Below, piece after piece: positions 35,371-44,900 of a stretch of DNA of 56,187 bases (position 1 is the stretch's first letter; each line of letters opens with the position of its first letter). The DNA is from Legionella sp. (GTDB lineage Bacteria; Pseudomonadota; Gammaproteobacteria; Legionellales; Legionellaceae): positions 1-56,187 of the forward strand of contig JAFKHV010000023.1 of NCBI GenBank assembly GCA_017306715.1. The letters are read 5' to 3'. The notes under the pieces are model-generated. The model ran no database searches and was not told where the DNA came from. It saw only the letters and a list, made by a program, of their open reading frames with translations. Both the position numbers and the translations under genes were made by a program.

Positions 35371-35685
35371 ATGAAAATTTTAAAAATATTATTTTTAGTC
35401 GGTTTTAGTTTGGGTTTAGTACAATGCAGTACGTTTGATTTTTCTCGACGTGTTGCCCAGCAAGGCAATTTACTTCCGCAAAATAAACTGGAACGCCTAA
35501 AAATTGGTATGAGCAAAAATGATGTAGCTATCCTTATGGGCACAAGTTTGTTAAGCCCCACCTTCAATAATGACCGATGGGATTATGCATACACTTGGCG
35601 TCGCGGCAAAGGGCCCATGGTAATTAAAACCGTGAGCTTGTATTTTGCCCATGAGAGATTACAGCGAATTGAACACAAGCCTTAG
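35371..35685 (+). CDS. bamE: Outer membrane assembly lipoprotein BamE (SmpA/OmlA)
   Basis: A 104-residue lipoprotein subunit of the BAM complex, which folds beta-barrel proteins into the outer membrane. Signal with lipobox GLVQC, then the BamE pattern LERLKIGMSKNDVAILMGTS, WDYAY and SLYFAHERL. I use the ATG at 35371 so the product starts with the lysine-rich lipoprotein signal; an ATG at 35341 adds ten residues before it. Confidence 0.93.
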   Translation: MKILKILFLVGFSLGLVQCSTFDFSRRVAQQGNLLPQNKLERLKIGMSKNDVAILMGTSLLSPTFNNDRWDYAYTWRRGKGPMVIKTVSLYFAHERLQRIEHKP

Positions 35686-35692
35686 CGCTAGA

Positions 35693-35712
35693 GCAGCCTT
35701 AACGGCTGCCTT
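35693..35712 (+). terminator. Possible terminator of bamE
   Basis: The arms GCAGCC (35693-35698) and GGCTGC (35704-35709) have a 5-nt loop and are followed by CTTTGG. The T-run is short, so this is weak. It overlaps the 3' end of the convergent rnfH gene. Confidence 0.35.
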
Positions 35713-35971
35713 TGGCGTTTAGGCGCCGCTTTTCTTTGGGATCAAAAATTAAGGAGCGGTACAGTTCAATACGATCTCCCTCATTTAATAAAGTTTCTTT
35801 AGATACTCGGCGCGAATAAATACCTACCGCCAAGGTTGCTACTTCCGGATATTCATCATAAATTCCTGATGATATCAAGGCATCCTCTACGGTACTTTTA
35901 TCAGGTAACTGGATATATTTATGCACTAGCTGCTGGGTTGCAGAAACGTAAACCAGTTCAACGTTAACCAT
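35699..35971 (-). CDS. rnfH: RnfH family (RatB) ubiquitin-like small protein
   Basis: A 90-residue beta-grasp protein with the family pattern VELVYV, KSTVEDALISSGI, VGIYSRRVSKETLLNEGDRIELYRSL. Function is unsettled; it is nearly always next to ratA. I use the ATG at 35971, which overlaps the ratA stop (ATGGTTAA); a longer frame from 36004 would run back into ratA. Confidence 0.92.
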   Translation of the reverse strand: MVNVELVYVSATQQLVHKYIQLPDKSTVEDALISSGIYDEYPEVATLAVGIYSRRVSKETLLNEGDRIELYRSLIFDPKEKRRLNAKGSR

Positions 35972-36392
35972 AGAGTACCTGTGCGCGATCACAGAAAGCA
36001 TCAACCATTTTATCTGTTACTTGCTCAAAAATTGGTCCCAATAACATCGAAAACATCCTTCCTGCAAATTCAAACTCAAGGTCAAAAGATATTTTGCATC
36101 CCTCAGGAACCTCATCGAAACGCCAAAATCCCTCAAGATGACTAAAAGGCCCATCAACTAAACGCATTTCAATCATTTTATTAATTTGCAAGCGATTGCG
36201 TGTAGTAAATGATTTACTCATACCCGCAGCGCCTATGACCAGGGTAGCTTGAATTTCATCTTCATCCCGATGATGGACAATACTTTCCGTGCAATAGGGT
36301 AAAAATTCAGCATAGCGCTCAACATCATTTACCAAACGAAACATTTGCTCACAGGAATATTGTACGGTTTTTGCTTTTTTAACCACGGTCAT
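35964..36392 (-). CDS. ratA: RatA/PasT family SRPBCC (START-like) protein
   Basis: A 142-residue protein of the COQ10/RatA lipid-binding fold, with EQMFRLVNDVERYAEFLPYC and the terminal VDAFCDRAQVLYG typical of the family. Members have been linked to ubiquinone function (COQ10) and, in E. coli, to inhibition of 70S assembly. It starts directly after the esterase stop (36393) and overlaps rnfH, so the three genes form one unit. Confidence 0.92.
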   Translation of the reverse strand: MTVVKKAKTVQYSCEQMFRLVNDVERYAEFLPYCTESIVHHRDEDEIQATLVIGAAGMSKSFTTRNRLQINKMIEMRLVDGPFSHLEGFWRFDEVPEGCKISFDLEFEFAGRMFSMLLGPIFEQVTDKMVDAFCDRAQVLYG

Positions 36393-37049
36393 TTATCTAT
36401 TCTCCGCTACACGTTGACTCAACCATACGCTGAGATCTCTAATTTCATCCATGCATACAGAATGTTCCATTGGATATTGATGTTGTGTTAAATGCACATA
36501 TTTTTTTTCTAATAACCAGTCGGCATTCATCTTTACCCACTTGGGTAATACGATGGGGTCATACTGTCCGGAACCGAGAAAAAAAGGTGTGCTTAAATCA
36601 AGTTGAGGTTGCAAGCGATCGGCAAGAGGCAAATATCCAGATAAAGCGATTACACCGCCTAAACGCGTAGCGGTCGTTAAAGCAGTGTACATAGCCATAG
36701 CGCCACCTTGAGAGAAACCTGCCAGGTACACTTGTTGCGGTTTAAAGCCTGCCGCATACTGCTCCTCCATTACCTGACAAATCTGCAGCTTCGATTCCTC
36801 TATCCCCTCTTTATCTTGCCTATCAATCAGTTCAAGTCCGACGATATCATACCATGCTGGCATGAGCATACCGTTATTTAAAGTGACTGCGCGTAACGGC
36901 GCATTCATAAATACGTGCCGTACTGCAACTTGAGGTAAGTTTAATTGTTCGGCCAAGCCGCTCATATCGCCCGCATCAGCGCCAAGGCCATGCATCCAGA
37001 TAACAACCGCTTGCGCAGCGGTAGGTGGTTCCGTTATGTATACAGTCAA
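36393..37049 (-). CDS. Alpha/beta-hydrolase carboxylesterase (phospholipase/carboxylesterase family)
   Basis: A 218-residue serine hydrolase with the oxyanion region WMHGLGADAGD, nucleophile elbow GFSQGGAM, catalytic Asp in SGQYDPIV and catalytic His in MEHSVC. This is the small acyl-protein-thioesterase-like group. No signal peptide, so cytoplasmic. It is the first gene of the unit with ratA and rnfH. Confidence 0.92.
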   Translation of the reverse strand: MTVYITEPPTAAQAVVIWMHGLGADAGDMSGLAEQLNLPQVAVRHVFMNAPLRAVTLNNGMLMPAWYDIVGLELIDRQDKEGIEESKLQICQVMEEQYAAGFKPQQVYLAGFSQGGAMAMYTALTTATRLGGVIALSGYLPLADRLQPQLDLSTPFFLGSGQYDPIVLPKWVKMNADWLLEKKYVHLTQHQYPMEHSVCMDEIRDLSVWLSQRVAENR

Positions 37050-37344
37050 AATGAATTCTCTTATCCAAAAGAGTAAATTATCGCCAATGGACGAAGCCAG
37101 CGCAAGTTATCTTAAACGAAATAATTCAATTTTTCTTACATGATGATAGTAAAATTTGCAGCATCAGAAGTTACTCAACCGATGCTGAGTCGCTAAAGTA
37201 TACGGAATAAAATTTTCCTGGAATTTACTGCAGAAATAAAAATGTGATGCTAGACTTTAGTGCGAGTGGACTGCAGTGTGTTCCACGGTATATTGTTTTA
37301 AATCAAGTACTTAAATATTACTAGAAAGAAGGATGGTATTTAAT

Positions 37345-37992
37345 ATGGAAGCACAACGTACAGTTTTAAAATCAGCCCTTGCCGTTGTTTTATTTGCTTC
37401 TGGTGCCGCATTTGCCGTTGGACCTACTACTGGACAGTTAGTCATCGTCAACGGTCTTGGCAACGTAGTACCAGCAACAGGCAACTCTGGCTCAAGCGCC
37501 TCTGCAGTCTCTGTTGTAGTTTCTGATACAACAGGTCCTTGTTCCACTACTGCGAACCTGGCGTACAATGGCACCGTAACGGTAAAATGGAATGCATCTG
37601 CAACCCATAGCGCTACATCATGTACAAATATAGCTTCTGTAGCCGTCACTCCTTTAAAATCAACTGTAGGAACAATTTCTACAATTGTTTATGATTCGTC
37701 TACCGCTACCACATTACCAGCTACTACAGCAACTGGCCCTGTAACTTTCACTGCCCCAACTACTGCTTATGCTAACATGGCACTCGTTGTTAATGGCTCA
37801 GGTACTCCAGCTAGTGCGGTAACCGCTTCTGCAACTGCATGGGGCGTTGGCGCTGCATCTGCTCCAGTTTTTGATGCCGGTAATGGCGCCCTAACAACTG
37901 TGGGTGTTCCTGGTGCTGTCGGTGCTTACGGCCTAAAAGCTGAAAATTTAATGCGTCGTTATGCTATTCTACCTTTAGTTGCGGCAAATTAA
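37345..37992 (+). CDS. Secreted Ala/Thr/Ser-rich protein, unknown
   Basis: A 215-residue product with a signal peptide (MEAQRTVLKSALAVVLFASG, cut after AAFA). The mature part is strongly biased to Ala, Thr, Ser, Val and Gly with two cysteines (GPCST and TSCTN) likely to pair, and looks beta-rich. I do not recognise a family. The base composition is richer in GC at third positions than its neighbours, which fits high expression or transfer. It is monocistronic with a good terminator; the ATG at 37345 is preferred over 37333 because of spacing from AGAAGG. Confidence 0.75.
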   Translation: MEAQRTVLKSALAVVLFASGAAFAVGPTTGQLVIVNGLGNVVPATGNSGSSASAVSVVVSDTTGPCSTTANLAYNGTVTVKWNASATHSATSCTNIASVAVTPLKSTVGTISTIVYDSSTATTLPATTATGPVTFTAPTTAYANMALVVNGSGTPASAVTASATAWGVGAASAPVFDAGNGALTTVGVPGAVGAYGLKAENLMRRYAILPLVAAN

Positions 37993-38023
37993 TAATCGAT
38001 TAAAATATCCTGTTTTACTGTCT

Positions 38024-38051
38024 AACCCGGAGATAATTTTCCGGGTTTTTT
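38024..38051 (+). terminator. Rho-independent terminator
   Basis: The arms AACCCGG (38024-38030) and CCGGGTT (38041-38047) have a 10-nt loop and run straight into T. It ends the transcript of the Ala/Thr-rich secreted protein. Confidence 0.9.
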
Positions 38052-38084
38052 GTATCGTCGTAAGCGATTAAGGCTGTTCAATAA

Positions 38085-38195
38085 ATGATTTATATACGAC
38101 TTCTACTGATTACTGGTTTACTGATAAATCTTACGGGATGTGGCTTAAAAGGGCCATTATACTTGCCCAAATCAGAAAAGCACGCCACACTTTAA
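38085..38195 (+). CDS. lptM: LptM (YifL) small lipoprotein
   Basis: A 36-residue frame too short for standard lists. It has a signal MIYIRLLLITGLLINLTG, lipobox LTGC and the hallmark CGLKGPLYLP, followed by a short polar tail. LptM assists assembly of the LptDE lipopolysaccharide export translocon. In many gammaproteobacteria it precedes lysA and dapF; here dapF follows directly, 42 nt downstream. Confidence 0.93.
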   Translation: MIYIRLLLITGLLINLTGCGLKGPLYLPKSEKHATL

Positions 38196-38237
38196 ACCAT
38201 TATTAAAAAATAACATCCACAGAGTGCGAGGCCTGGC

Positions 38238-39083
38238 ATGATCCAATTTACAAAAATGCATGGTCTAGGTAATGATTTTATGGTCATTGATGGGATTAAC
38301 CAATGTTTTAATCTTAACCCTGAGCAGATTTCTGCTCTGGCAAATCGGCACACAGGGGTCGGATTTGATCAATTATTGCTTATAGAGCCCAGTACCAATC
38401 CAGCGGTAGATTTTCACTACCGTATTTTTAATGCCGATGGTTCTGAAGTCGGACAATGCGGTAATGGTGCTCGTTGTCTGGCTGTTTTTGCACGTTATTA
38501 CGGATTGACTACTAAAGAAAATATTAGTGTTGCAACAAAAACAACGCAAATGAATTTGAAATTGCTCTCAGATGAAAAAGTATGTGTCGATATGGGCAAA
38601 CCTATACTGAGTCCTGCAGAAATCCCCTTTTTGGCCTCACCAGCCTCCAGTTATCCATTACAGCTATCGGATGGCATGAATCTCTTGATTCACGCACTTA
38701 ACGTGGGCAATCCGCATGCTGTTACCTTATGTGACAATGTCGCGACAGCACCGGTAGGAACTGTAGGGCGGGAAATAAGTCATCATCCATATTTCCCAGA
38801 AGGTGTTAATGCTGGTTTTATGCAAATTATGAGCCCTCATGAACTGAAACTGCGGGTTTATGAGCGGGGTTGTGGTGAAACTTTAGCCTGTGGAAGTGGT
38901 GCTGTCGCCGCCGCCGCTGTAGGACGTTTATTCTATAAGATGTCGGAAGAAATCCTTGTCCATTTGGCTGGAGGCGAATTAATTATCAGATGGCCTGATT
39001 TATCGAAGTCGATTACGATGACTGGCACCGCCACTTTGGTATTTGAAGGTGTTCTTCACCCTTTTTTTCTTAAGCACATTTAA
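38238..39083 (+). CDS. dapF: Diaminopimelate epimerase
   Basis: A 281-residue enzyme that interconverts LL- and meso-diaminopimelate for lysine and peptidoglycan. It carries both catalytic cysteine motifs (GQCGNGARC and LACGSGAVA), the FTKMHGLGNDF start and the GNPHAV and ERGCGET blocks. It follows lptM and is probably co-transcribed with it. Confidence 0.97.
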   Translation: MIQFTKMHGLGNDFMVIDGINQCFNLNPEQISALANRHTGVGFDQLLLIEPSTNPAVDFHYRIFNADGSEVGQCGNGARCLAVFARYYGLTTKENISVATKTTQMNLKLLSDEKVCVDMGKPILSPAEIPFLASPASSYPLQLSDGMNLLIHALNVGNPHAVTLCDNVATAPVGTVGREISHHPYFPEGVNAGFMQIMSPHELKLRVYERGCGETLACGSGAVAAAAVGRLFYKMSEEILVHLAGGELIIRWPDLSKSITMTGTATLVFEGVLHPFFLKHI

Positions 39084-39095
39084 CCTTATTATTAA

Positions 39096-39144
39096 CACTT
39101 TGCTCAAAATATTTTAGAGCATTTTAAAAGCAAAGTGAGGAGGG
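39096..39144 (+). promoter_or_regulatory. Leader hairpin abutting the ribosome site of the 39149 gene
   Basis: The arms CACTTTGCT (39096-39104) and AGCAAAGTG (39129-39137) are a perfect 9-bp pair with a 24-nt loop. The strong ribosome site AGGAGGGG begins at the next base. A competing 4-bp pairing of GCTC with GAGC lies within. It could be the dapF transcript end or a translational control element; there is no T-run. Confidence 0.4.
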
Positions 39145-39148
39145 GAAC

Positions 39149-41290
39149 ATGGCAGGAAAGCAAGAACTGGAACTGTTTAAAGCAGCCTTAGGCAATCCTA
39201 ATCATATAAGCACCATCAATGATCACATTTCAAGTCAGCTCCACTTTATCAATACCGTCCAAGATAACAGCTTCACTCCTTGGGATATTTTAGAACTCAT
39301 CGAATGCTGCAATGATCCACAAGTGCGCTCTTTACTCATCATTGTGCTCTTTACCCAAGAAAATTTTTTTAATAATTTACCGAAAGAGTCCATTCTCGAT
39401 CAATTGTCACGTGATGAGCCCCCCTCACCATCTCGTATTAATTACTGGATTCAACAACTGGATACACGGGTGCTTACCGAGCAGCATTTAAAAAATATTT
39501 TACCTGAAGCAGCAGTCAGCCTATTGGTTTCTATCTCTCATTTTCATGTTCTCGATGAACCCGTTATTCAACTTTTATTTAGTAAATACCTAAGAAGTGA
39601 TTTATTAAAATATTGGTTGAAACATTACGCGCTGATGCCGAATGCACATTTGGTGCTGGGTCATATTGTTAAATTTTTATATAATGAAGTATTTGATTTA
39701 CTCAATAACCAATTAAAAAATGAAAGCACTCTCCCAGTGCTTTACATGCGTATGATTGAGCATTTAAATCTCTTTCCTAAGTTTATAAGATTCTTTATTA
39801 AACTAAAGTTAAAAGAGTCTCATCTTGAATATGCGATGAAGCTCTATCTCAATGGGCATTTTTATGAAATTTATCCACAGCTCATAGGGGCGTTGGCCCA
39901 ACAACTCCCTGGGATTTCTCGTTCAATAATGCAGCTGTTCTTCAGACTTCAAGGAAACCAATATCTGACCGAGATTCTTAAAAAAAAGCAGCTTTCTGTG
40001 TACCAATATATTCAGGAAACCGCAGAGCAAGGGAGCACCTCTTTATGGTTTGAACAGGGGGAACTACAACCCCATCTGCTTTTAGCCCAGATGCGTTTTC
40101 CTGATCATGAATACGCTATGGTACCTTTACCTGAATTGTTCTCAAATCTACCTCATGTTCACCAATCAATTTCTCTTTTTGAATATTATTTAAATTTTTA
40201 CAAGGGTTCACCAAAAAACTTAGAATCCTTGTTAAGAGAAGTTTTGCGCCTGAAGCAATGCAAACAACATTTCTTTGAAAATCTTACCCTGTGGTTAGAT
40301 AATCCTCTTGTTTCCGCTTTAACCAAGAGCGCAATCCATCGCACCTTTATAGAATACGCTCATGAAGCGCCCCCAGAGGCGTTATATCGCTTATTTAACT
40401 ATGATGGAATCAATACCCTTCAATATTACGGGATGCAAGGAGGGACTAGTAATTTTCTTAAATTATTCACATGCTGCCAAAAATTACTCCAGTCTCCCTT
40501 AACTGAAGCACAAAAACAAATGGTGCTCCGAGCACAGTTGGAGGCACGTTTAGAATTAACTTTACATAATTATCATGGCTTGTTCGGAGCGTTATTCAAA
40601 CGGTTCATGCGCTGTTATTATTACGGCTGGTCTGGATTTTTCTTTCCACAACCCAACGCATTTACCCATCCTCACAAGATAATATCGCCTCCTAATTTTG
40701 AGGAAGTCCTCATACCTAAAAAACCTTCTCTTGCGGAACTCTTGATCAATAGACCCGAAACACTCAATACAGAGTATTTAAATCAAATAATTTTAAAACT
40801 GGAAGAAGAAAATTTAAAAAATCCAATGCCTCACGAATATCAAATTCGCAAAGAGATTCATCAGATTATACAAATAATTACGCAAAATGATGAGATGGAT
40901 GCAGCACTTAGAAATTGGTATAATACCCACCAAGTTTCCTGCACCCGTAATTTAATTCGGTTAGTTGAAATCACGTTTCTTGAGGGTTCCTTAAGCGATG
41001 TGCAGGCCTTATTAGGAGAATCCCCTGAGGGGTCGAACCAGATTAAACGGCTTAAAGACGAGCTCTTTCCAAAACCCATTAGCATGAAACCACAACCACC
41101 AGAGCTAATTACGGAGCCTGAAGAAAGTAATGAACTTATGGGTGAACTTATAAGTGCTTTTAACAAAGTCAGCTCCATTGCCACAAAAACTTTAACCTCC
41201 GTAGGCAATGCAATACCCTGGAGCTTTTGGCAAACCTCACCGGAAAAAAAACCAGCTCCCCTTCCTTTACCTGAGAACCATTATAACTAG
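39149..41290 (+). CDS. Helical protein of unknown function, candidate Dot/Icm effector
   Basis: A 713-residue protein, nearly all predicted helix with a repeat-like alpha-solenoid feel, no signal peptide and no motif that I know. An aromatic, membrane-like patch (about residues 478-500, FKRFMRCYYYGWSGFFF) is followed by a polar region, and the C-terminus is Pro/Glu-rich (PEKKPAPLPLPENHYN). Large helical proteins with such tails next to housekeeping genes are typical of Legionella effectors, but this rests on appearance only. The ribosome site is strong. It is single, facing the minus-strand GNAT gene. Confidence 0.65.
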   Translation: MAGKQELELFKAALGNPNHISTINDHISSQLHFINTVQDNSFTPWDILELIECCNDPQVRSLLIIVLFTQENFFNNLPKESILDQLSRDEPPSPSRINYWIQQLDTRVLTEQHLKNILPEAAVSLLVSISHFHVLDEPVIQLLFSKYLRSDLLKYWLKHYALMPNAHLVLGHIVKFLYNEVFDLLNNQLKNESTLPVLYMRMIEHLNLFPKFIRFFIKLKLKESHLEYAMKLYLNGHFYEIYPQLIGALAQQLPGISRSIMQLFFRLQGNQYLTEILKKKQLSVYQYIQETAEQGSTSLWFEQGELQPHLLLAQMRFPDHEYAMVPLPELFSNLPHVHQSISLFEYYLNFYKGSPKNLESLLREVLRLKQCKQHFFENLTLWLDNPLVSALTKSAIHRTFIEYAHEAPPEALYRLFNYDGINTLQYYGMQGGTSNFLKLFTCCQKLLQSPLTEAQKQMVLRAQLEARLELTLHNYHGLFGALFKRFMRCYYYGWSGFFFPQPNAFTHPHKIISPPNFEEVLIPKKPSLAELLINRPETLNTEYLNQIILKLEEENLKNPMPHEYQIRKEIHQIIQIITQNDEMDAALRNWYNTHQVSCTRNLIRLVEITFLEGSLSDVQALLGESPEGSNQIKRLKDELFPKPISMKPQPPELITEPEESNELMGELISAFNKVSSIATKTLTSVGNAIPWSFWQTSPEKKPAPLPLPENHYN

Positions 41291-41322
41291 AATTTAAAAG
41301 GAGCTAAGGGATAAGTGCGGTT

Positions 41323-41901
41323 CTAATAACAATATTTTATGAGCCGCTCTTTTATCGGTAACCATTCAGAAGCTATGATGCTAAATAATACCGTATCCGT
41401 AAGCCGTCCATCATGATTGCGCATGTGCTGCCTTAAGTAGCCTTCTTCAGTCGCCCCCAATTTTAGAATGGCTGCGTGAGAACGTTTATTTTCGCTATCT
41501 GTGCCAATTTCGATACGATTAATCTGCCAGGTATCAAACGCCTGAGACAGCATGAGCAATTTAGCTTCCGTATTCATCTTCGTGCCCCAAAAGCGTGGAT
41601 GCAACCAACTATAGGCTAAGGTTAGACGTTTATGTTCCCATGAAAAATCACCATAGGCTGTTGCCCCGGCGAGCAACTGATTCTTTCGCTCGCGAATAAC
41701 ATAAGTTAATTGCTGCCTCGCGATGGTCTTAGTTAGTGCCTCATCGAACCATTGGGTAAAGTGTTCCCTCATGGCCATAAAAGGCATGTATTGCCAAATG
41801 CGTACATCATCTGCAGCTTGAGCAAGAGCTTTTTTATGAACGAGCGCTATAGGCTCTAATTGCACCCATTGACCATTGAGACAACAGAGTTTTACATCCA
41901 T
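41323..41901 (-). CDS. GNAT-family N-acetyltransferase (RimJ/RimL-like)
   Basis: A 192-residue acetyltransferase. It has the family pattern AYSWLHPRFWGTKMNTEAKLLMLSQAFD (CoA-binding strand and helix) and RIEIGTDSENKRSHAAILKLGATEEGYLR. Such enzymes acetylate protein N-termini or small molecules such as amino acids. The start is the ATG at 41901 (GGAACGG upstream), one codon inside a TTG. Confidence 0.88.
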   Translation of the reverse strand: MDVKLCCLNGQWVQLEPIALVHKKALAQAADDVRIWQYMPFMAMREHFTQWFDEALTKTIARQQLTYVIRERKNQLLAGATAYGDFSWEHKRLTLAYSWLHPRFWGTKMNTEAKLLMLSQAFDTWQINRIEIGTDSENKRSHAAILKLGATEEGYLRQHMRNHDGRLTDTVLFSIIASEWLPIKERLIKYCY

Positions 41902-41949
41902 CAACCGTTCCTTTGGATAGCTTTAAATGAAACTATCATAATTGCCGTC

Positions 41950-44900
41950 TCATTGTCTATTTACCATATAGTGCTTATTAAAACACTCCAGCGAGTCCTC
42001 GGTTATGTCCAGTTCATGTCCACCTAAATTTAACTTACTTAAAATATGATTTGTGAACTCTGAATTATGTTCATAATCATAAATAATTTCTGTATCTATT
42101 CTATTTATACGTTTAAGGTCACAGATTGTCGGCGCCAACACCAAAGCCAAACGTGCATAATCTGTATTTTTAAGTGTCCGTAAATGCTCATAGATGACCG
42201 CTTGCACTAGTGGATGGAGAGTATACTGTTTTGTAGCGGGCTCATATTTCAGTAAAGAGTAAGAACATAATCGCCTCAATGCTCGCGCTACAGAAGGTTC
42301 ATCCAGGAAAAGAAACAGGTCTCGGGTAAACGTTAAGGAGCTCAAGTAAGCCATACTAAATAAAATTGCTTTTGCATAAATATCTTTGCAACTTTCATCT
42401 ATATCATCCTGCCATGCCGCATTTATGACACGAGGATAATCCACTGGGCGCTCTTCGGTGGCCCAGAGTTCTGCGATTTCTTGTTTAAAATAGTTGAGGT
42501 ATTGCGTAACACTTATTGAGGTGCTTCTAATAAAATTACTGCTTTGAACCAATCCAAGTGGGAGATTACCTAATGACTTACCTAAAATGTTTAGGCTTTC
42601 AGACTGCTCGTGCGGGAGTACTTTATGTAAATATTCTTGTGCCTCATCATCCGTTAGAGTATCCAGATAAATTATTTTTGATTCAAATTTCGTCCAATAA
42701 GGATTGGTTGTGGTAATAATTATATGTTGTCTTAGATTAAGATTCGGGAGGGCCATATATTCTTCAAGCATACCAGGCGAACGAATATCATCAAAAATGA
42801 GCAACCAATTTGGAATTTTTTTCAACGCAATTTGCAATCTTTCTGACCAATGGCAATCAATGTAAGTCGATTGAATATCCCGAATTAAATCTGGAAAGTT
42901 ATGTTGGAGCAGGTCATATAATCGTTTTAGTGACTGAGGAATATCGGCAGTTTCTACTGGCCAGCAAATGGTATAACGGGTATTTAGAAGATACTGATTG
43001 ACTAATGTGGTTTTACCCACACCTCTCATGCCGGAAATGATTTGTAGTGCTTGCTGTTTGAAATTCAGCTCTATCTGACGTAATACCGACACGCGCCCAG
43101 TAAAATGAAACGGCTCATGATGATTGACCGTATTTAAAATAGCTCGATAGGGGGTTACTGACTTATAAAGTGCTTTAGGTTTTTTAAAATAACAGGCGCT
43201 CCATAAATCTTGCTCTTGATAAAACTTCGCCTTATGTTTGTTAGCTGACAACCAATTTTTAAATAGCCGTTCATCGGATCGGTTAATAAAATTGTTATCC
43301 GTTGCGCATTGCATCAGAATTAACTGTTCGTAATCAAACAACGGGCAATCAATGTAGATAAATTTACTCATTGCTTTGCAAAAAGCAAATACAGCATACT
43401 TTTGTAGTACATCGTATTGTGGGTTACTGCGCAGTGCGCTCATTAAAAAGTGGGGAGAGGTAAAATGGGAGTATCGATTATCAAAAAAGGCACTCCATAG
43501 ATCATTATCGACAATATAGGTCAGCAGGTCATGAGCACTTTTACCCCTGGGTAATTTTAGCCTGCCTTCTTTAATAAAAAATCGTAGCGCGGCTAACTGT
43601 AATCGATGCGCCTCAACCCCATGAATAATTCCTGGGGATGAGTACGCACTTTCCTTAAAAACTCGCTTCTCCTTGGTAATCAGCGAGTTGGCGCTGTAAT
43701 GAGGAATGAATCCATAAAAACGAGGCACGCCGTCTGTTCCTTCAAAATCGGGCAAATTATAGCCTTCGGCACGCTCAAGGCTTAGTAATAAATGATGCAT
43801 CGCCTGGTTTAGGGCTCGTTGTGACTCAGGTAATCCAGACCACCAGGAAAAAATTTTTCCATTAGGGAAAGCTAAGTCCAACAATTTAATCTGATTATCC
43901 TGATAATCGTTAGGTAATGAGGGCAGATGCCCTAAGGAGTGAGATAATTGCGTATTTAGGTAGTTAAAAAAATCGTTAAAATTTTGGGGTTTTAACATTA
44001 ATTGATAGAGATCCCGTAGTACCGTGCTGTAAATATCAGCATTGAATGAAGTATGCGATGAATTATAAAATACTTTATGCTCCGCTTTGAGCAACGGATC
44101 AGTATTCACCTCTTTGTCCAAAGATATAATCGACAAGCAAGGCTTTAGTTGTCGGGCTAATTTAATAAAAGTTTTTAAATGCTCACTCTTGCCGATGCGC
44201 GGAGCAATAATACTTGCCAATTGCACCACTGCATGCAAAGCATATTCTAAAATCGTTGCTTTATTAGGTATTTTTCGCGCTTCATCAGTTACCTGATAAT
44301 AATGGGTTAACAACAAATGGACTTCCTCTTCATCACAGTCGAATTCATGCTCCAAAAGCTGATTGATAACTTGTACCGCTAAATACTTGTATACAAAGGT
44401 GATATTGAATGGGCTAAGCTCATATCGAGTCAACATGAACTTAAAAATATGTTTATTTGCGTGATGACTATCGGTATTAATTGCAGCAAATCGAGATAAA
44501 TTTTCTGCAGAACAGTACGAGAGACCACTTAATTTAGCGATAAGGTAATATTTAGCTGCTGCAAATAATTTATTAGCCCATATGAGTTTATGAAGATAAT
44601 CCTTTTGTAATAAATAAATACGCTCATTTTTCTCGTTGGGCGCGAATAAGTAATGCTGTAAATAACAAAACATCCACGATCGATTAAAAAATTGCGCCAT
44701 TTCTCGTTCTGTATGTAAAGCCACGACCTCCATTTCAAAGGGATGGATGGCTTCAAAGTATGCAGCTAGCTGGTTATACTTAGAGGTAAGCTGTTGTATG
44801 GCCTGAGAATTACTCGTCATAGATTGCCCTGATTGGTCAATTAATTGAACAAGCGGTTGCAGTAATGCAGGGTTATCTAACATCGTAAAGCCTTGGTCCA

